Shown: positions 27,472 to 35,877 of the stretch, in pieces
How the letters are laid out: each line of letters opens with the position of its first letter
Position numbering within the stretch: the first letter of the stretch is position 1
Source: Planctomycetia bacterium
GTDB lineage: Bacteria; Planctomycetota; Planctomycetia; Pirellulales; Thermoguttaceae
Length of the DNA stretch: 60,667 bases
Direction of reading: 5' to 3'
NCBI GenBank assembly: GCA_030539035.1
Contig: JAUNSU010000007.1
Location: forward strand, 1-60,667
Program-made: the position numbers and the translations under genes
The notes under the pieces: model-generated
Databases searched by the model: none
What the model was told of the DNA's origin: nothing
What the model saw: the letters and a program-made list of their open reading frames with translations, nothing else

Positions 27472-28776
27472 TTATGCGTTCGGTTCTCTGATCTGAATGG
27501 TAAAGGCTTTCGGAGGCGGCGGCGCTCCCTGCACGGTTCCGTCCTCCGATTCTTCCCCGTAATAAATCGGATCGAATCCGGGACATTCCGCAACACAGCG
27601 TCCGCAGCCGGTGCATTTCTTCGGATCGACCGTCGGAAGTCCTATCATAAGATCATCCGACCAAACCGATGAAATCGCGTCCCAGGGACATTCCCGAATG
27701 CAGATATTGCACTCCTTCTCCATGTAAAGAACGCAATGATCAAAATTGTAAACCGCAATTCCTGTTTGAAGATGCGCCTTCTCTTTCAGATCAAACGGCC
27801 GAATCGCGCCTGTCGGGCAGACCTGTCCGCACGCAATGCACTCTTTTTCGCACGAACTCTTTTCGATCTCCACAGTCGGCGTCAAATTATAGAAAAGCGA
27901 TTGCGGATTCTTTCCGTCCTCTTCTTTCGCAGAAGATCCGAACCCGATCGGGATCAAGTGTCCGTTCGGACAGGCAGAAATACATCGCCCGCAGGAAGAG
28001 CATAAAGAGGAAAAACGCGGTTCGGCAACCGCTCCCGGCGGACGAAGTCTTTTCGTTCCCGATCCGAAAACCGTCGTCAACGGCGTCAAGATGAGAACCG
28101 AATAGATCGATACCGCGGCCGAATAAAGGAAAAGCCGACGGGGCTCTGCTTCCGTCTTTTGCGGATCCGATCGAACGGCAAGATCCTCAATCAAGTCCGA
28201 ATCAGACCGCTTTCCGCGAACGAGCACTTTCCGCAATCGGAACAGAATATCCTGAAGAGCCCCCAACGGGCAAACATTCCCGCACCAGATCCGGGGAAAG
28301 ATCCCTTCCGCGATCAAAAGCGCGATCGCTCCCCAAATGATCCCGTTGCCCGAACGAAAGATCCCCTGAAAAAGGAGAAGCGGATCGAACAGGATCCAGC
28401 GCGTTAAAACCGGAACCGCGAATATCGATCCGATCAGGACAATAAGCAGAATGATCTTGCCCGACCAGAAAAAGCGAAAAACCCGATTCGTCTTTCGGCC
28501 CAGGATCTTTTTGGACCCGGATCGGATCAGATCGAACGAGCAGCCCATCGGACAGCAATACCGGCAGAAGAACCGTTTTTTCAGAAATGACGCGCAGATC
28601 AGGATCAAAGGGACAATCGCGGCGTAAAGGACCAGGGACCCGGCCGCGATCCGAACAAGAAACAAAAATGGGCTGGCCGCTGCCGGATAGTTCGTGAGAA
28701 CCGGATCCGCCGTTCCCCACCAAGAGAGAAACGCGCAGATCCCGAAGATCAAAAGCCGAAAAAAGAAGGTTTTCAC
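27472..28776 (-). CDS. Membrane polyferredoxin (NapH-NapG-like fusion)
   Basis: A 434-residue membrane iron-sulfur protein. The N-terminal half (1-190) has about four membrane spans with the NapH/NosR motifs CRYCCPMGC (about 71-79) and CGNVCPLGAL. A further hydrophobic segment (about 213-235) leads to a tail with four [4Fe-4S] motifs: CSSCGRCISAC, CEKECIACGQVC, CNICIREC and CTGCGRCVAEC. That tail resembles NapG. Such proteins take electrons from menaquinol and pass them to periplasmic reductases. The gene starts three bases after the stop of the Tat-exported flavoprotein, so the two form an operon, and an electron-transfer partnership is a strong inference. The orientation of the tail is predicted, not shown. 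It is not part of a Nap or Nos cluster here. Confidence 0.8.
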   Translation of the reverse strand: MKTFFFRLLIFGICAFLSWWGTADPVLTNYPAAASPFLFLVRIAAGSLVLYAAIVPLILICASFLKKRFFCRYCCPMGCSFDLIRSGSKKILGRKTNRVFRFFWSGKIILLIVLIGSIFAVPVLTRWILFDPLLLFQGIFRSGNGIIWGAIALLIAEGIFPRIWCGNVCPLGALQDILFRLRKVLVRGKRSDSDLIEDLAVRSDPQKTEAEPRRLFLYSAAVSIYSVLILTPLTTVFGSGTKRLRPPGAVAEPRFSSLCSSCGRCISACPNGHLIPIGFGSSAKEEDGKNPQSLFYNLTPTVEIEKSSCEKECIACGQVCPTGAIRPFDLKEKAHLQTGIAVYNFDHCVLYMEKECNICIRECPWDAISSVWSDDLMIGLPTVDPKKCTGCGRCVAECPGFDPIYYGEESEDGTVQGAPPPPKAFTIQIREPNA

Positions 28777-28779
28777 GAT

Positions 28780-30129
28780 CTATCCCAAATAGGCTTTCTG
28801 CTTGATCAGCAGTTCGCGGACCTGTCGGAGATCGACTTTTCGGGCCGTTGTATTCTGAAGAACAGCGGCGGCCGCGGCGCATCCGGCCGCATGGCCCGAC
28901 ATCCAGCAGTTTGGAATCACGCGAACCAGTTCGGAAGTATGCGTATCGGCGCAGACACTTCTTCCGGCCGTTAAAAGATTTTCGATATTTTGCGGAAGCA
29001 TCGCACCGTAGGAGAGCTGCCAAGGGACATGATTATTGGACCAGGATCCGCCGATTCCGACACAATCTTCGTATTTGATCTCCTTATTCACCCCATCCCG
29101 GGTCAATTCGGTCATTCCCTTAATAACGCGGGAAACACGAACTCCCAACTGCGGAGCGGTTTCGATCAGCTTGACCTCTTCAAAGCCGGGCTGCTGTTTT
29201 AAGAGGAGATAATCGGACCAGATCTTCTTTCTGTATTCGACTTCCAGATCGGAAAGAGCCTTGGGATCAACACCGTCGGAGAACTTACCGCGCATTCCGA
29301 CCCAGCGTACTCCTTCGATCGGAGTGATCCCGCCGTAATTTCGCGGCCGTTTTGTCCCTTTTTTCAATTTCGGCATATCCATATAGCGGTTGGGCAAACC
29401 GATAATATATTTTCGCCGTTCATAAGCGGCGCCCGCGGAAACGAAGACATCGCCGTCCCCGGTTGTATCGATGATCTGTTTGGCCATAATCGCTAACGGT
29501 CCGATCTTGGACTGGATCACAGCTCCTTTGACGACCGATCCTTCGTTAATGGAATCGGAGATCCAGGAATGAAGATAGATATCGACCCCGGCTTCCGAGA
29601 GCATTTCGACCAGCAGATATTTATAGGCTTCCGAATCGACGGTCGGATTTCTTCCCTTGATTCGGCCAACGATGCCGTAAGGCATTTTTTCGAGCCGCTG
29701 CATCATTTCTTCGCCGATTCCCTGCACGACCTGGACATTATTCGCCCAATGGCCGAGGATCGCGAGGACAAGTCCTCCGGTCGCCAATCCGCCGAAATGA
29801 TTATATCGTTCGACAATCGTCGTTTTCACGCCCGCACGGGCCGCGGCGATTGCGGCAACGCAGCCGGCCGCCCCTCCTCCGACAACGAGGACATCGGTTT
29901 CCTTAATCTGCGGGATCTTCAGTTCCGGACGAATCACTTCCCCATTGACCAGGCGGAAAGGAACGGCCTCGGATCCGGTGAGCATATCGCCCCGTTTAGC
30001 GTCGTTGACTTCACTCAAACCGAAATCGGCCCGAGCCTGCTGATTCAGGGCAAGATAGCCAACCGCCGAAGAAATTCCCATTGTTCCAAAGACTTTCAGG
30101 AGATCGCGCCGATTCAATGAATGATCCAT
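28780..30129 (-). CDS. Tat-exported FAD-dependent oxidoreductase
   Basis: A 449-residue flavoprotein. The N-terminus has a twin-arginine signal (NRRDLLKVFG, Arg7-Arg8) and a hydrophobic stretch ending AQA-like at about residue 33, so it would be folded and exported with its cofactor. The FAD-binding Rossmann motif VVGGGAAGCVAAIAAARAG begins near residue 82, followed by ERYNHFGGLATGG. A second dinucleotide-type block, DTTGDGDVFVSAGA, lies near 240. This fits the FAD_oxidored (PF12831) family, common in planctomycetes and of mostly unknown substrate. The next gene, three bases downstream, is a membrane polyferredoxin, so it may be a terminal reductase or dehydrogenase of an anaerobic chain. AAGGAACAGGGA precedes the ATG. 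Confidence 0.82.
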   Translation of the reverse strand: MDHSLNRRDLLKVFGTMGISSAVGYLALNQQARADFGLSEVNDAKRGDMLTGSEAVPFRLVNGEVIRPELKIPQIKETDVLVVGGGAAGCVAAIAAARAGVKTTIVERYNHFGGLATGGLVLAILGHWANNVQVVQGIGEEMMQRLEKMPYGIVGRIKGRNPTVDSEAYKYLLVEMLSEAGVDIYLHSWISDSINEGSVVKGAVIQSKIGPLAIMAKQIIDTTGDGDVFVSAGAAYERRKYIIGLPNRYMDMPKLKKGTKRPRNYGGITPIEGVRWVGMRGKFSDGVDPKALSDLEVEYRKKIWSDYLLLKQQPGFEEVKLIETAPQLGVRVSRVIKGMTELTRDGVNKEIKYEDCVGIGGSWSNNHVPWQLSYGAMLPQNIENLLTAGRSVCADTHTSELVRVIPNCWMSGHAAGCAAAAAVLQNTTARKVDLRQVRELLIKQKAYLG

Positions 30130-30154
30130 TCCCTGTTCCTTCTCTTAATAGAAC

Positions 30155-30180
30155 GAAGGGTAAGCCTGAACTTACCCTTC
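30155..30180. other. Perfect hairpin upstream of the flavoprotein gene
   Basis: Ten-base stem GAAGGGTAAG (30155-30164) with CTTACCCTTC (30171-30180), loop CCTGAA. The plus-strand tail is TCGATTTTT. On the minus strand it lies 25 bases before the flavoprotein ATG and 250 bases beyond the DUF1559 stop. It may terminate or attenuate minus-strand transcription, though the minus tail is not T-rich. Confidence 0.5.
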
Positions 30181-30261
30181 TCGATTTTTAAAATTTAATC
30201 CCCGTTTTACCTTTACTTTTCCCGTTTTTATATGGACGGGACGCGAACTTTCTTGTTCGGT

Positions 30262-30350
30262 TCACTCCATTTTGCCCGTAGATGTATCGGTAATATTTTT
30301 TGCATTGCCCTTACAGGGCGCTGCAAAAACAACCTAAACCACCGGGGGAT
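30262..30350. repeat. Intergenic repeat with compensatory stem changes
   Basis: The gene-free stretch 30181-30431 contains GCATTGCCCTTACAGGGC around 30302-30319. It resembles the reverse of 32176-32205, where the core reads GCACTGCGCTTACAGCGC. The two differ by paired changes that keep the stem (CCC/GGG against CGC/GCG), and both are flanked by ACTCCATTTT-like sequence. It is a degenerate member of the dispersed repeat family seen at 31.7-32.5 kb. Confidence 0.5.
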
Positions 30351-30431
30351 GATCGTCCTACTGTGTTGCTGTTTTTTCGGCCAATCAAACCAACACCAAA
30401 AACCTGAGATATCAAAGAGGACAATCAATAA

Positions 30432-31586
30432 TTACATCGTTTTGGATTCCCCGCCGTTGGTCGATCCCAGGGCGCCCCAGACGCCGTAGATCGATTGGCC
30501 GACATGCGGAACCGCGTGCAGCGTCGTCGAGGATCCGGCATCAATCGTTTCCGAAATGAAGCGGACACTTCCATCGAAAAGGGAAACGTTCACTCCGCCG
30601 GAATGATTGCTCGTCGGGGTCATCATTTGACTCATATCATTATGGTTTGATTTCACGCAGGAGGGCATATTCGGCGGGAGAACCGTACTGAATCCGCCGA
30701 ATAAGTACCGGCCGTTAATTCCCCGAAGTCCGCGGAAGGAGCTGGACGCCCAGACGAGGAATCCGGGATTGGTCGTACTGATCCGCGAAATACAGGTACT
30801 CAAAAAGTCCGTCGATCCGCCGCTGGCCACTCCGCCTTTGACGCGGTTGTCTGATCCGTCCGTTATGCCGGTTACCCCTTCACTGAACGCGATTGTATTG
30901 GATGTCCCGTCGATGATCGCGCCCATATCTTTCCAGTAGAAAGGAGCAAATCCCGCCCGATCGCACATCGCGATATGTTTCCGTTTTTCCGCCACGTCCG
31001 TATTATAGATCACATTCCATTCAACGTACTCGACATTATCGCCGCGGCAATCGAAGTAATTGGTTCGATTGGCATATCCGCCCACAATTTCTGTCGCATT
31101 GGCATCGGAAGGACACAAAAATGGCGGAAGCGTCTGAACACCATTGCCCGGGCTAATATTATTATAAACAACAACATTGGAGGCCATGCACCTTTGGATT
31201 GCGGCATCATAGAGCGGCTGCATTTCCATAAACGGCAGGATCACAAAAAGCGTTCCGTACTGGGAAACATCGGCCGTGGTCGCGGTTGCCGCCGCTTTTT
31301 CCGGATTTCCGTATCGGAAATAGACTCGGGCCGCAGGCAGATACTGATACACATCATGATAATTCTGCGTTGCCAGGGCCAACTGTTTGAGCTTATTAGT
31401 GCATTCCATCCGTCGGGCCGCTTCCCGCGCTGCCTGAACAGCCGGAAGTAAAAGTCCGATCAGGATCCCGATAATCGCGATCACGACCAAAAGTTCAACC
31501 AAAGTGAACCCGGCGGTTTTGAAAACGCTGTTTGTAAAACAGCTATTTTTTCTCCCCCCCCCATTTTGACATTTAAACATCTTCAT
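30432..31586 (-). CDS. DUF1559 pseudopilin-like protein
   Basis: A 384-residue protein of the DUF1559 family, a large expanded group typical of planctomycetes. A prepilin-type cleavage and methylation motif (GFTLVELLVVIAIIGIL, about residues 26-42) is followed by AVQAAREAARRMECTNKLKQ. The globular domain ends in the family motif with SNHSGGVNVSLFDGSVRF (about 338-355). It is presumably processed by a prepilin peptidase and assembled or displayed through a type II secretion or pilus-like machine. Individual functions are unknown. A promoter matching consensus lies about 100 bases upstream. A run of ten C at 31553-31562 inside codons for Gly/Gly near the N-terminus is a place where slippage could switch expression. 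Confidence 0.9.
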   Translation of the reverse strand: MKMFKCQNGGGRKNSCFTNSVFKTAGFTLVELLVVIAIIGILIGLLLPAVQAAREAARRMECTNKLKQLALATQNYHDVYQYLPAARVYFRYGNPEKAAATATTADVSQYGTLFVILPFMEMQPLYDAAIQRCMASNVVVYNNISPGNGVQTLPPFLCPSDANATEIVGGYANRTNYFDCRGDNVEYVEWNVIYNTDVAEKRKHIAMCDRAGFAPFYWKDMGAIIDGTSNTIAFSEGVTGITDGSDNRVKGGVASGGSTDFLSTCISRISTTNPGFLVWASSSFRGLRGINGRYLFGGFSTVLPPNMPSCVKSNHNDMSQMMTPTSNHSGGVNVSLFDGSVRFISETIDAGSSTTLHAVPHVGQSIYGVWGALGSTNGGESKTM

Positions 31587-31682
31587 ATTTCTCTCCTATG
31601 AAAAGTGTATGATGAAAGCCCGCAAAAACGTTTTTTGGTTTCGCACCGAAAACGGACAATGACGATCTGCCCATACTAATAT

Positions 31683-31711
31683 ATAATAATAGGTCGGTCT
31701 TAAAAAGTCAA
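31683..31711 (-). promoter_or_regulatory. Sigma-70 promoter of the DUF1559 gene
   Basis: On the minus strand: TTGACT (complement of 31706-31711), 17-base spacer, TATTAT (complement of 31683-31688). It lies about 100 bases before the start codon. Confidence 0.65.
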
Positions 31712-31757
31712 CCTCTATTTTCCGCAGAATTACCATTGTTTTTCCGCAAAATTTGAA

Positions 31758-32467
31758 ACCGCAGATAAACGCAGAGGGTCTTTCGGCGAATCCGAGCCGG
31801 TGCGGAAACCGCGGATGGAACTTTGAGAAATCCTTGTTTTTTGCGAAGACCGAGGAAGCGGAAAAGAGATTGATTTGGAAAAAAGGTTGGAACCCGAGCG
31901 CTGGGACGGTGCCCGTCCCGGGCACCCGGCGGCCCCGCCGCCGCTCTGCAATAGGGTTGGAATCTCTAAAAAACGTTGTGATTCGAACTCTTCTCAAGAA
32001 TCTTTATTTTACTCTTTTTTATTGTGCCGCATCTTCGATGTTGGTCTTTCGGCCAAAAACCTATAATCTGTTTTCGATGTTGTACCCGAATCCTGCGGGC
32101 TGAAAGCCCAACGCATTCCAGCCCGGGGCAAGGGAGCGAAGCGACCGGCACCCCGGGTCAACGTTCCCCAAAAAAACAGCGCGCTGTAAGCGCAGTGCAA
32201 AAATGGAGTAGAATTCTCTAAAAAACACAATCTCCCATTAACCCGGGGAAGCGAAAAAAAACGTTGATACCGAAAAGGGGTGGAATCCGAGCGCTGGCGG
32301 CGAGGCGCCGTTCCCAGTTCGCGCTGCCGCGCGGTTACCGAAAACCCGCTCCCGTTGGTCGCTCTCTTTATCGACTATTCCAACCGGGTTAAGCCCGTCC
32401 CGGGCACCCGGCGGCCCCGCCGCCGCTCTGCAATAGAGTAAAAATCTCTAAACAGCGCGGTGATTCG
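31758..32467. repeat. Mosaic intergenic repeat island, copy 3
   Basis: About 700 bases of non-coding, locally very GC-rich DNA between the DUF1559 and menG/ubiE genes. Modules include: 31758-31776, identical to 1505-1523; a 44-base module present twice and identical (31911-31954 and 32393-32436); 31957-31985, identical to 21610-21638; 32214-32253, matching reversed 1867-1914; and 32299-32362, 91 percent identical to 21449-21512. A GGGCTGAAAGCCC hairpin is at 32098-32110. Tandem TCCTCAC units lie just beyond at about 32474-32494. Short open frames here follow the repeats and are not convincing genes. Confidence 0.7.
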
Positions 32468-32493
32468 AACAGTTCCTCACTCCTCACTCCTCA

Positions 32494-33321
32494 CTAAACT
32501 TTTCGCCCGATATAGAGCGCGACGGTTCCCAAGGTAAAGGATCGCACGGTAATCTCCTTTAATCCGGCCCCGGCAAGCCGCTGTTTCATCTTTTCGATAT
32601 TGTCAAATTCGGAAACACTCGATGGAAGATAATGATAAGCGCTCTCCCGATTGCGTGCGATCATTTGCCCGATTCGCGGAAGAATCGATCGAAAATAAAA
32701 TCGATAAATCGAAGAAAAGATCGGAAAAGACGGCATCGTAAACTCAAGAATCGCGACCGATCCGCCCTTCCGGCAAACGCGAACCATTTCCTGAATTCCG
32801 CGATCCGTATCGGACATGTTCCGCAAACCGAACGCAATGGACACCGCGGAAAAAAGATCCGATTCAAATGGAAGATCCAGACCGTCTCCCTGCATGAACG
32901 CGATTTCATTGCGATCGTCAAGAGCCGCGCGTTTCTTTTCCGCTTCCGCGAGCATTTCCGGAACGAAATCGACGCCGACGATCTTCGGCAGATCGTCCGA
33001 ATTCGGATCTTTTACGCGATTCGGAAAGATCTTCTCTCTTAAAAGAGGATCGAATCGCGCCTCGATCTTTCTCTTTCGCAGCGTCTTCAGAAAAAGAAAA
33101 GCCAAATCACCGGTCCCGGTCGCAAGATCAAGGATCGGCGCGTCCAGTACGGATCGTTTATCGGGTAAAAGAAGACGAAATAAATCGTGCGTCGTTTTCC
33201 GGCGCCAGGAATAATCGATCCCCAGCGAAAGAAAATGATTCAGAAAATCATAGCGCGGCGCAATTTCGCCGAACATCTTCCGGATCCGGTCCGGATTCTT
33301 ATCGACCCCGTTTTTCGGCAT
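32494..33321 (-). CDS. menG: Demethylmenaquinone methyltransferase (UbiE/MenG)
   Basis: A 275-residue class I SAM-dependent methyltransferase of the UbiE/MenG family. The N-terminal motif is IRKMFGEIAPRYDFLNHFLSLG, here residues 13-34, of which the core FGEIAPRYD is diagnostic. The SAM-binding ILDLATGTGDLAF is near 63. The late AFGLRNMSDTDRGIQEM block (about 165) is also characteristic. An insertion of about 25 residues between motifs I and II (near 80-105) makes it longer than the usual 230-250. It performs the last step of menaquinone synthesis, implying a quinone for the electron-transfer proteins at 27.5-30 kb. It follows panB on the same strand with a three-base gap. The downstream side is repeat DNA. 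Confidence 0.9.
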   Translation of the reverse strand: MPKNGVDKNPDRIRKMFGEIAPRYDFLNHFLSLGIDYSWRRKTTHDLFRLLLPDKRSVLDAPILDLATGTGDLAFLFLKTLRKRKIEARFDPLLREKIFPNRVKDPNSDDLPKIVGVDFVPEMLAEAEKKRAALDDRNEIAFMQGDGLDLPFESDLFSAVSIAFGLRNMSDTDRGIQEMVRVCRKGGSVAILEFTMPSFPIFSSIYRFYFRSILPRIGQMIARNRESAYHYLPSSVSEFDNIEKMKQRLAGAGLKEITVRSFTLGTVALYIGRKV

Positions 33322-33324
33322 GGG

Positions 33325-34128
33325 TTAAAACGATTCTTCTTCAGAAGGAAAGGATCCCGACCGCACATCCTTAATATACTGGCCGGTTGCCTGAACAATG
33401 ATCTCTCCGATCGACGCGTAAGATCGGGCATGCTTCGGAAGCTCCTCTTTCGTTTTCAGACCGTAAAGGAGATAATCATGAAAAACGAGAACCTGTCCGT
33501 CGCAGAGATTGCCCGCCCCGATTCCGATCACAGGGACAGGGAATTTCCGGGCAGCCTCGCCCGCCGACTCACGGGGAACACATTCGAGCAGGATTCCGAA
33601 AACGCCCGCATCGCAAAGAGCTTCCGCGTCGTCCATTAAACGATCGTGATCTCTTTGAACTTTATAGCCGCTGATATGAACACTCTGCGGCTGAAGCCCG
33701 CAATGGCCGAGAACCGGAATCCCCGCTCTTACAATGGCGCGAACGGTCTCAATTCGATCGCGTCCGCTTTCGATCTTAACGGCATCGGCCCCGGTCTCCT
33801 GCATGATCCGCGCGGCTGCCCGCAGTCCGTCGTTCGGACCCAGCTGGCAGTAAGGAAACGGCATATCGACAACGACAAATGCCCGGTTCGCCGCTCGGGC
33901 AACGATCTCCGAATGATAGATCATCTGATCCAGGGTTACCGACAACGTGGTTTCCCGCCCTTGAACGACATTCCCCAAGCTGTCGCCGACAAGGATCATA
34001 TCGACGCCCGCCGCGTCCACGAGAAGCGCGGAAGGATAGTCGTACGCGGTCGCCATTACGATCTTTTCATTCCGTTCCTTCATCTTGATCAGACGGGATA
34101 CTGTCAACGCGTCTTTCGATTTACTCAT
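33325..34128 (-). CDS. panB: 3-methyl-2-oxobutanoate hydroxymethyltransferase
   Basis: A 267-residue ketopantoate hydroxymethyltransferase, typical in length. It transfers a hydroxymethyl group from methylene-tetrahydrofolate to 2-oxoisovalerate, the first committed step of pantothenate and CoA synthesis, in the cytoplasm. The start YDYPSALLVDAAGVDMILVG leads to the metal-binding DSLGNVVQG (about residue 48). DMPFPYCQLG (about 88) and the GHCGLQPQSVH block (about 141) complete the active site. The gene precedes menG by three bases, forming a two-gene operon of unrelated cofactor steps. The rest of the pathway (panC, panD, panE) is not in the window. A hairpin upstream probably ends the Nramp-like gene. 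Confidence 0.93.
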   Translation of the reverse strand: MSKSKDALTVSRLIKMKERNEKIVMATAYDYPSALLVDAAGVDMILVGDSLGNVVQGRETTLSVTLDQMIYHSEIVARAANRAFVVVDMPFPYCQLGPNDGLRAAARIMQETGADAVKIESGRDRIETVRAIVRAGIPVLGHCGLQPQSVHISGYKVQRDHDRLMDDAEALCDAGVFGILLECVPRESAGEAARKFPVPVIGIGAGNLCDGQVLVFHDYLLYGLKTKEELPKHARSYASIGEIIVQATGQYIKDVRSGSFPSEEESF

Positions 34129-34162
34129 TATACGTTTATCAGTGATTAGTTTTTAGTAATTA

Positions 34163-34197
34163 GTGTTCAGATCAAATTTCAAACCCGATCTGAACAC
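34163..34197 (-). terminator. Hairpin between Nramp-like gene and panB
   Basis: Eleven-base perfect stem GTGTTCAGATC (34163-34173) with GATCTGAACAC (34187-34197), loop 13 bases. It lies just after the minus-strand transporter stop. The minus-strand tail TAATTACT is not strongly T-rich, so it is a probable rather than certain terminator. ATTAGT-type repeats flank it. Confidence 0.5.
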
Positions 34198-34226
34198 AAA
34201 GTTCGGCAAACATTACCGAATACACC

Positions 34227-35837
34227 TCATTTTGCCGGTTTGGCTTCCGGCTTCACGGCGGGCAGCGGCGCGGCGGCCGATCCGGCGGGCACCTTCGATT
34301 CAATCTTTTGAGGAGCCGCTTTGGAATCCCTGAATTTCTGAACCAGTTTTCCGCAGGAAATATAAGCGGCAACCGTGGTCGCGCAAAGAGCGAGAATGAG
34401 GAACAGATTATTGAATGCCCGTTTCCAGCCGTATCCCACCGCGTCTTTAATAAAGCTCCGTTTATTATTCAGAACAAAGATGATCATATACGCGATGGGC
34501 AAAAGAACGCAGCAGATCGCCGACGCGATTACCGGGAACCAAAGCGGAAGAGGAACCACAACACCGAGAATTCCGATCGTCGGGGTCATCGCGAACAAAC
34601 GGAAACGATTCTTCGTCATCTTGATCCCGAGCATTTCGCACATCGTAAATCCGCAGACGAGCATATGCGCACTGATCGCGCCGCCGCACATTCCCATCAG
34701 ACCAAGGCAGAAGATGATCCGGCCGCCGGGAAGACCGCGGAACGATTCCGCCGCCGCAAGAGGAGCCAATCCCTGTTTCACTCCGTCAATTCCGTCGTAA
34801 ACTCCGGTTACCGTCATCGCGATAATGATCAAGGAGGTTACTATCGAAAAAGGAATGAACATGGTCATCGCAAGGTCCCATTTCGCAAGGGTCCGATGTT
34901 CTTTCCCCCACCCTTTCGCCAAAAGGGAATAAGGATAAAGAAAGGTCATGTTGATCCCGACCGCCGCTCCGAGCATTCCGAACACTTGCAGATAAGTACT
35001 CGTTTCAACAACACCCTGCGCGTTCTTCGGGAATCCATAATAGCCGGTAAAGCCCCGGAAAATCTCAAGCCAGTTGATCTTGTGGACATTCATAAGAACG
35101 ATCACCAGGAAGAACAGCATTACAAGCATGATCACAAAACGAAGGAACCATTCGTACATCTTGATCCCGCGTCCTCCGCTTCCGTAGTTGAAGACCATGA
35201 AAACATTCATCGCAAGGAAGAAGAGTCCAACCAGGATACTTACAAGATATCCGATGTTGGTAATACTCGTATTGATTACGATTCCCGCAGGAGCAAGAGT
35301 CTGATTCGCGGAAACGACCCAGGCGGGAATATCGCCGCCGTTGTTCAGGGAATATCCGAACAGTTCAAAAAGATCCCGACCGGCTCCCGCAAGAAGTGTA
35401 TATTGCGGAAAATGCCAAATCACCGACGCGAAGATCGTTCCAAGCGCCCAGAGAAGAACGCACCATTTTCCAAGTTCACGCCCGAAGGAAACATAAGGAC
35501 GCTCCTTGGTGGAAAGAACGATATTTGAGAGCGCGGCCATCATCATTACGCCGAGAAACATCGCGATTGGCTGAACCCAAAGAAGTTTATATCCGAAAGA
35601 AGCTCCGGCCAGAACGGAAGCGGTCGCACTTCCTGCTCCCAGGGTCATCGCGCTCTGAAGAAGGCCGGGCCCTGTCCGCCGGACATATCCCTTGACTTTC
35701 GTTCCGAACGGCGCTTTCGCCAGATCGTTGAGTTCCTGTACTTCTTTAGCCAACTTTTCCGGATCCCATTTGGGACTCATCGGAAGGGCTTCCTGTTTTT
35801 CATTTTGAGACTGAATAGGGGCAGATTGGCTTGACAT
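34227..35837 (-). CDS. Nramp-related membrane transporter lacking canonical metal motifs
   Basis: A 536-residue protein with about 11-12 membrane spans between residues 55 and 500. The tail (about 505-536) is rich in Ala, Pro and Lys. The overall pattern, starting RRTGPGLLQSAMTLGAGSATAS in the first span, follows the Nramp/LeuT fold. The Asp-Pro-Gly-Asn metal motif of helix 1 is replaced by a Leu-Gly-Ala-Gly stretch, and the Met-Pro-His motif of helix 6 by FLYPYSLL. It may therefore carry something other than Mn or Fe, or use different ligands. The ATG at 35837 follows AGAGG; a GTG two codons earlier is possible. A hairpin at 35878-35902 lies in the leader. Substrate unknown. Confidence 0.7.
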   Translation of the reverse strand: MSSQSAPIQSQNEKQEALPMSPKWDPEKLAKEVQELNDLAKAPFGTKVKGYVRRTGPGLLQSAMTLGAGSATASVLAGASFGYKLLWVQPIAMFLGVMMMAALSNIVLSTKERPYVSFGRELGKWCVLLWALGTIFASVIWHFPQYTLLAGAGRDLFELFGYSLNNGGDIPAWVVSANQTLAPAGIVINTSITNIGYLVSILVGLFFLAMNVFMVFNYGSGGRGIKMYEWFLRFVIMLVMLFFLVIVLMNVHKINWLEIFRGFTGYYGFPKNAQGVVETSTYLQVFGMLGAAVGINMTFLYPYSLLAKGWGKEHRTLAKWDLAMTMFIPFSIVTSLIIIAMTVTGVYDGIDGVKQGLAPLAAAESFRGLPGGRIIFCLGLMGMCGGAISAHMLVCGFTMCEMLGIKMTKNRFRLFAMTPTIGILGVVVPLPLWFPVIASAICCVLLPIAYMIIFVLNNKRSFIKDAVGYGWKRAFNNLFLILALCATTVAAYISCGKLVQKFRDSKAAPQKIESKVPAGSAAAPLPAVKPEAKPAK

Positions 35838-35877
35838 GAACACCTCTGTTGTTAAATTAAGTAATTTGTGTTAAATA

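Noticed and set aside
31596..32230. Several 60-130 codon open frames in the repeat island
   Set aside because: Same reason: the frames track repeat modules and lack start signals or conserved length.
34308..35528. Open frame of about 400 codons antisense to the Nramp-like transporter
   Set aside because: The composition is a charge-rich mirror of membrane-span codons, typical of shadow frames. No start signal.
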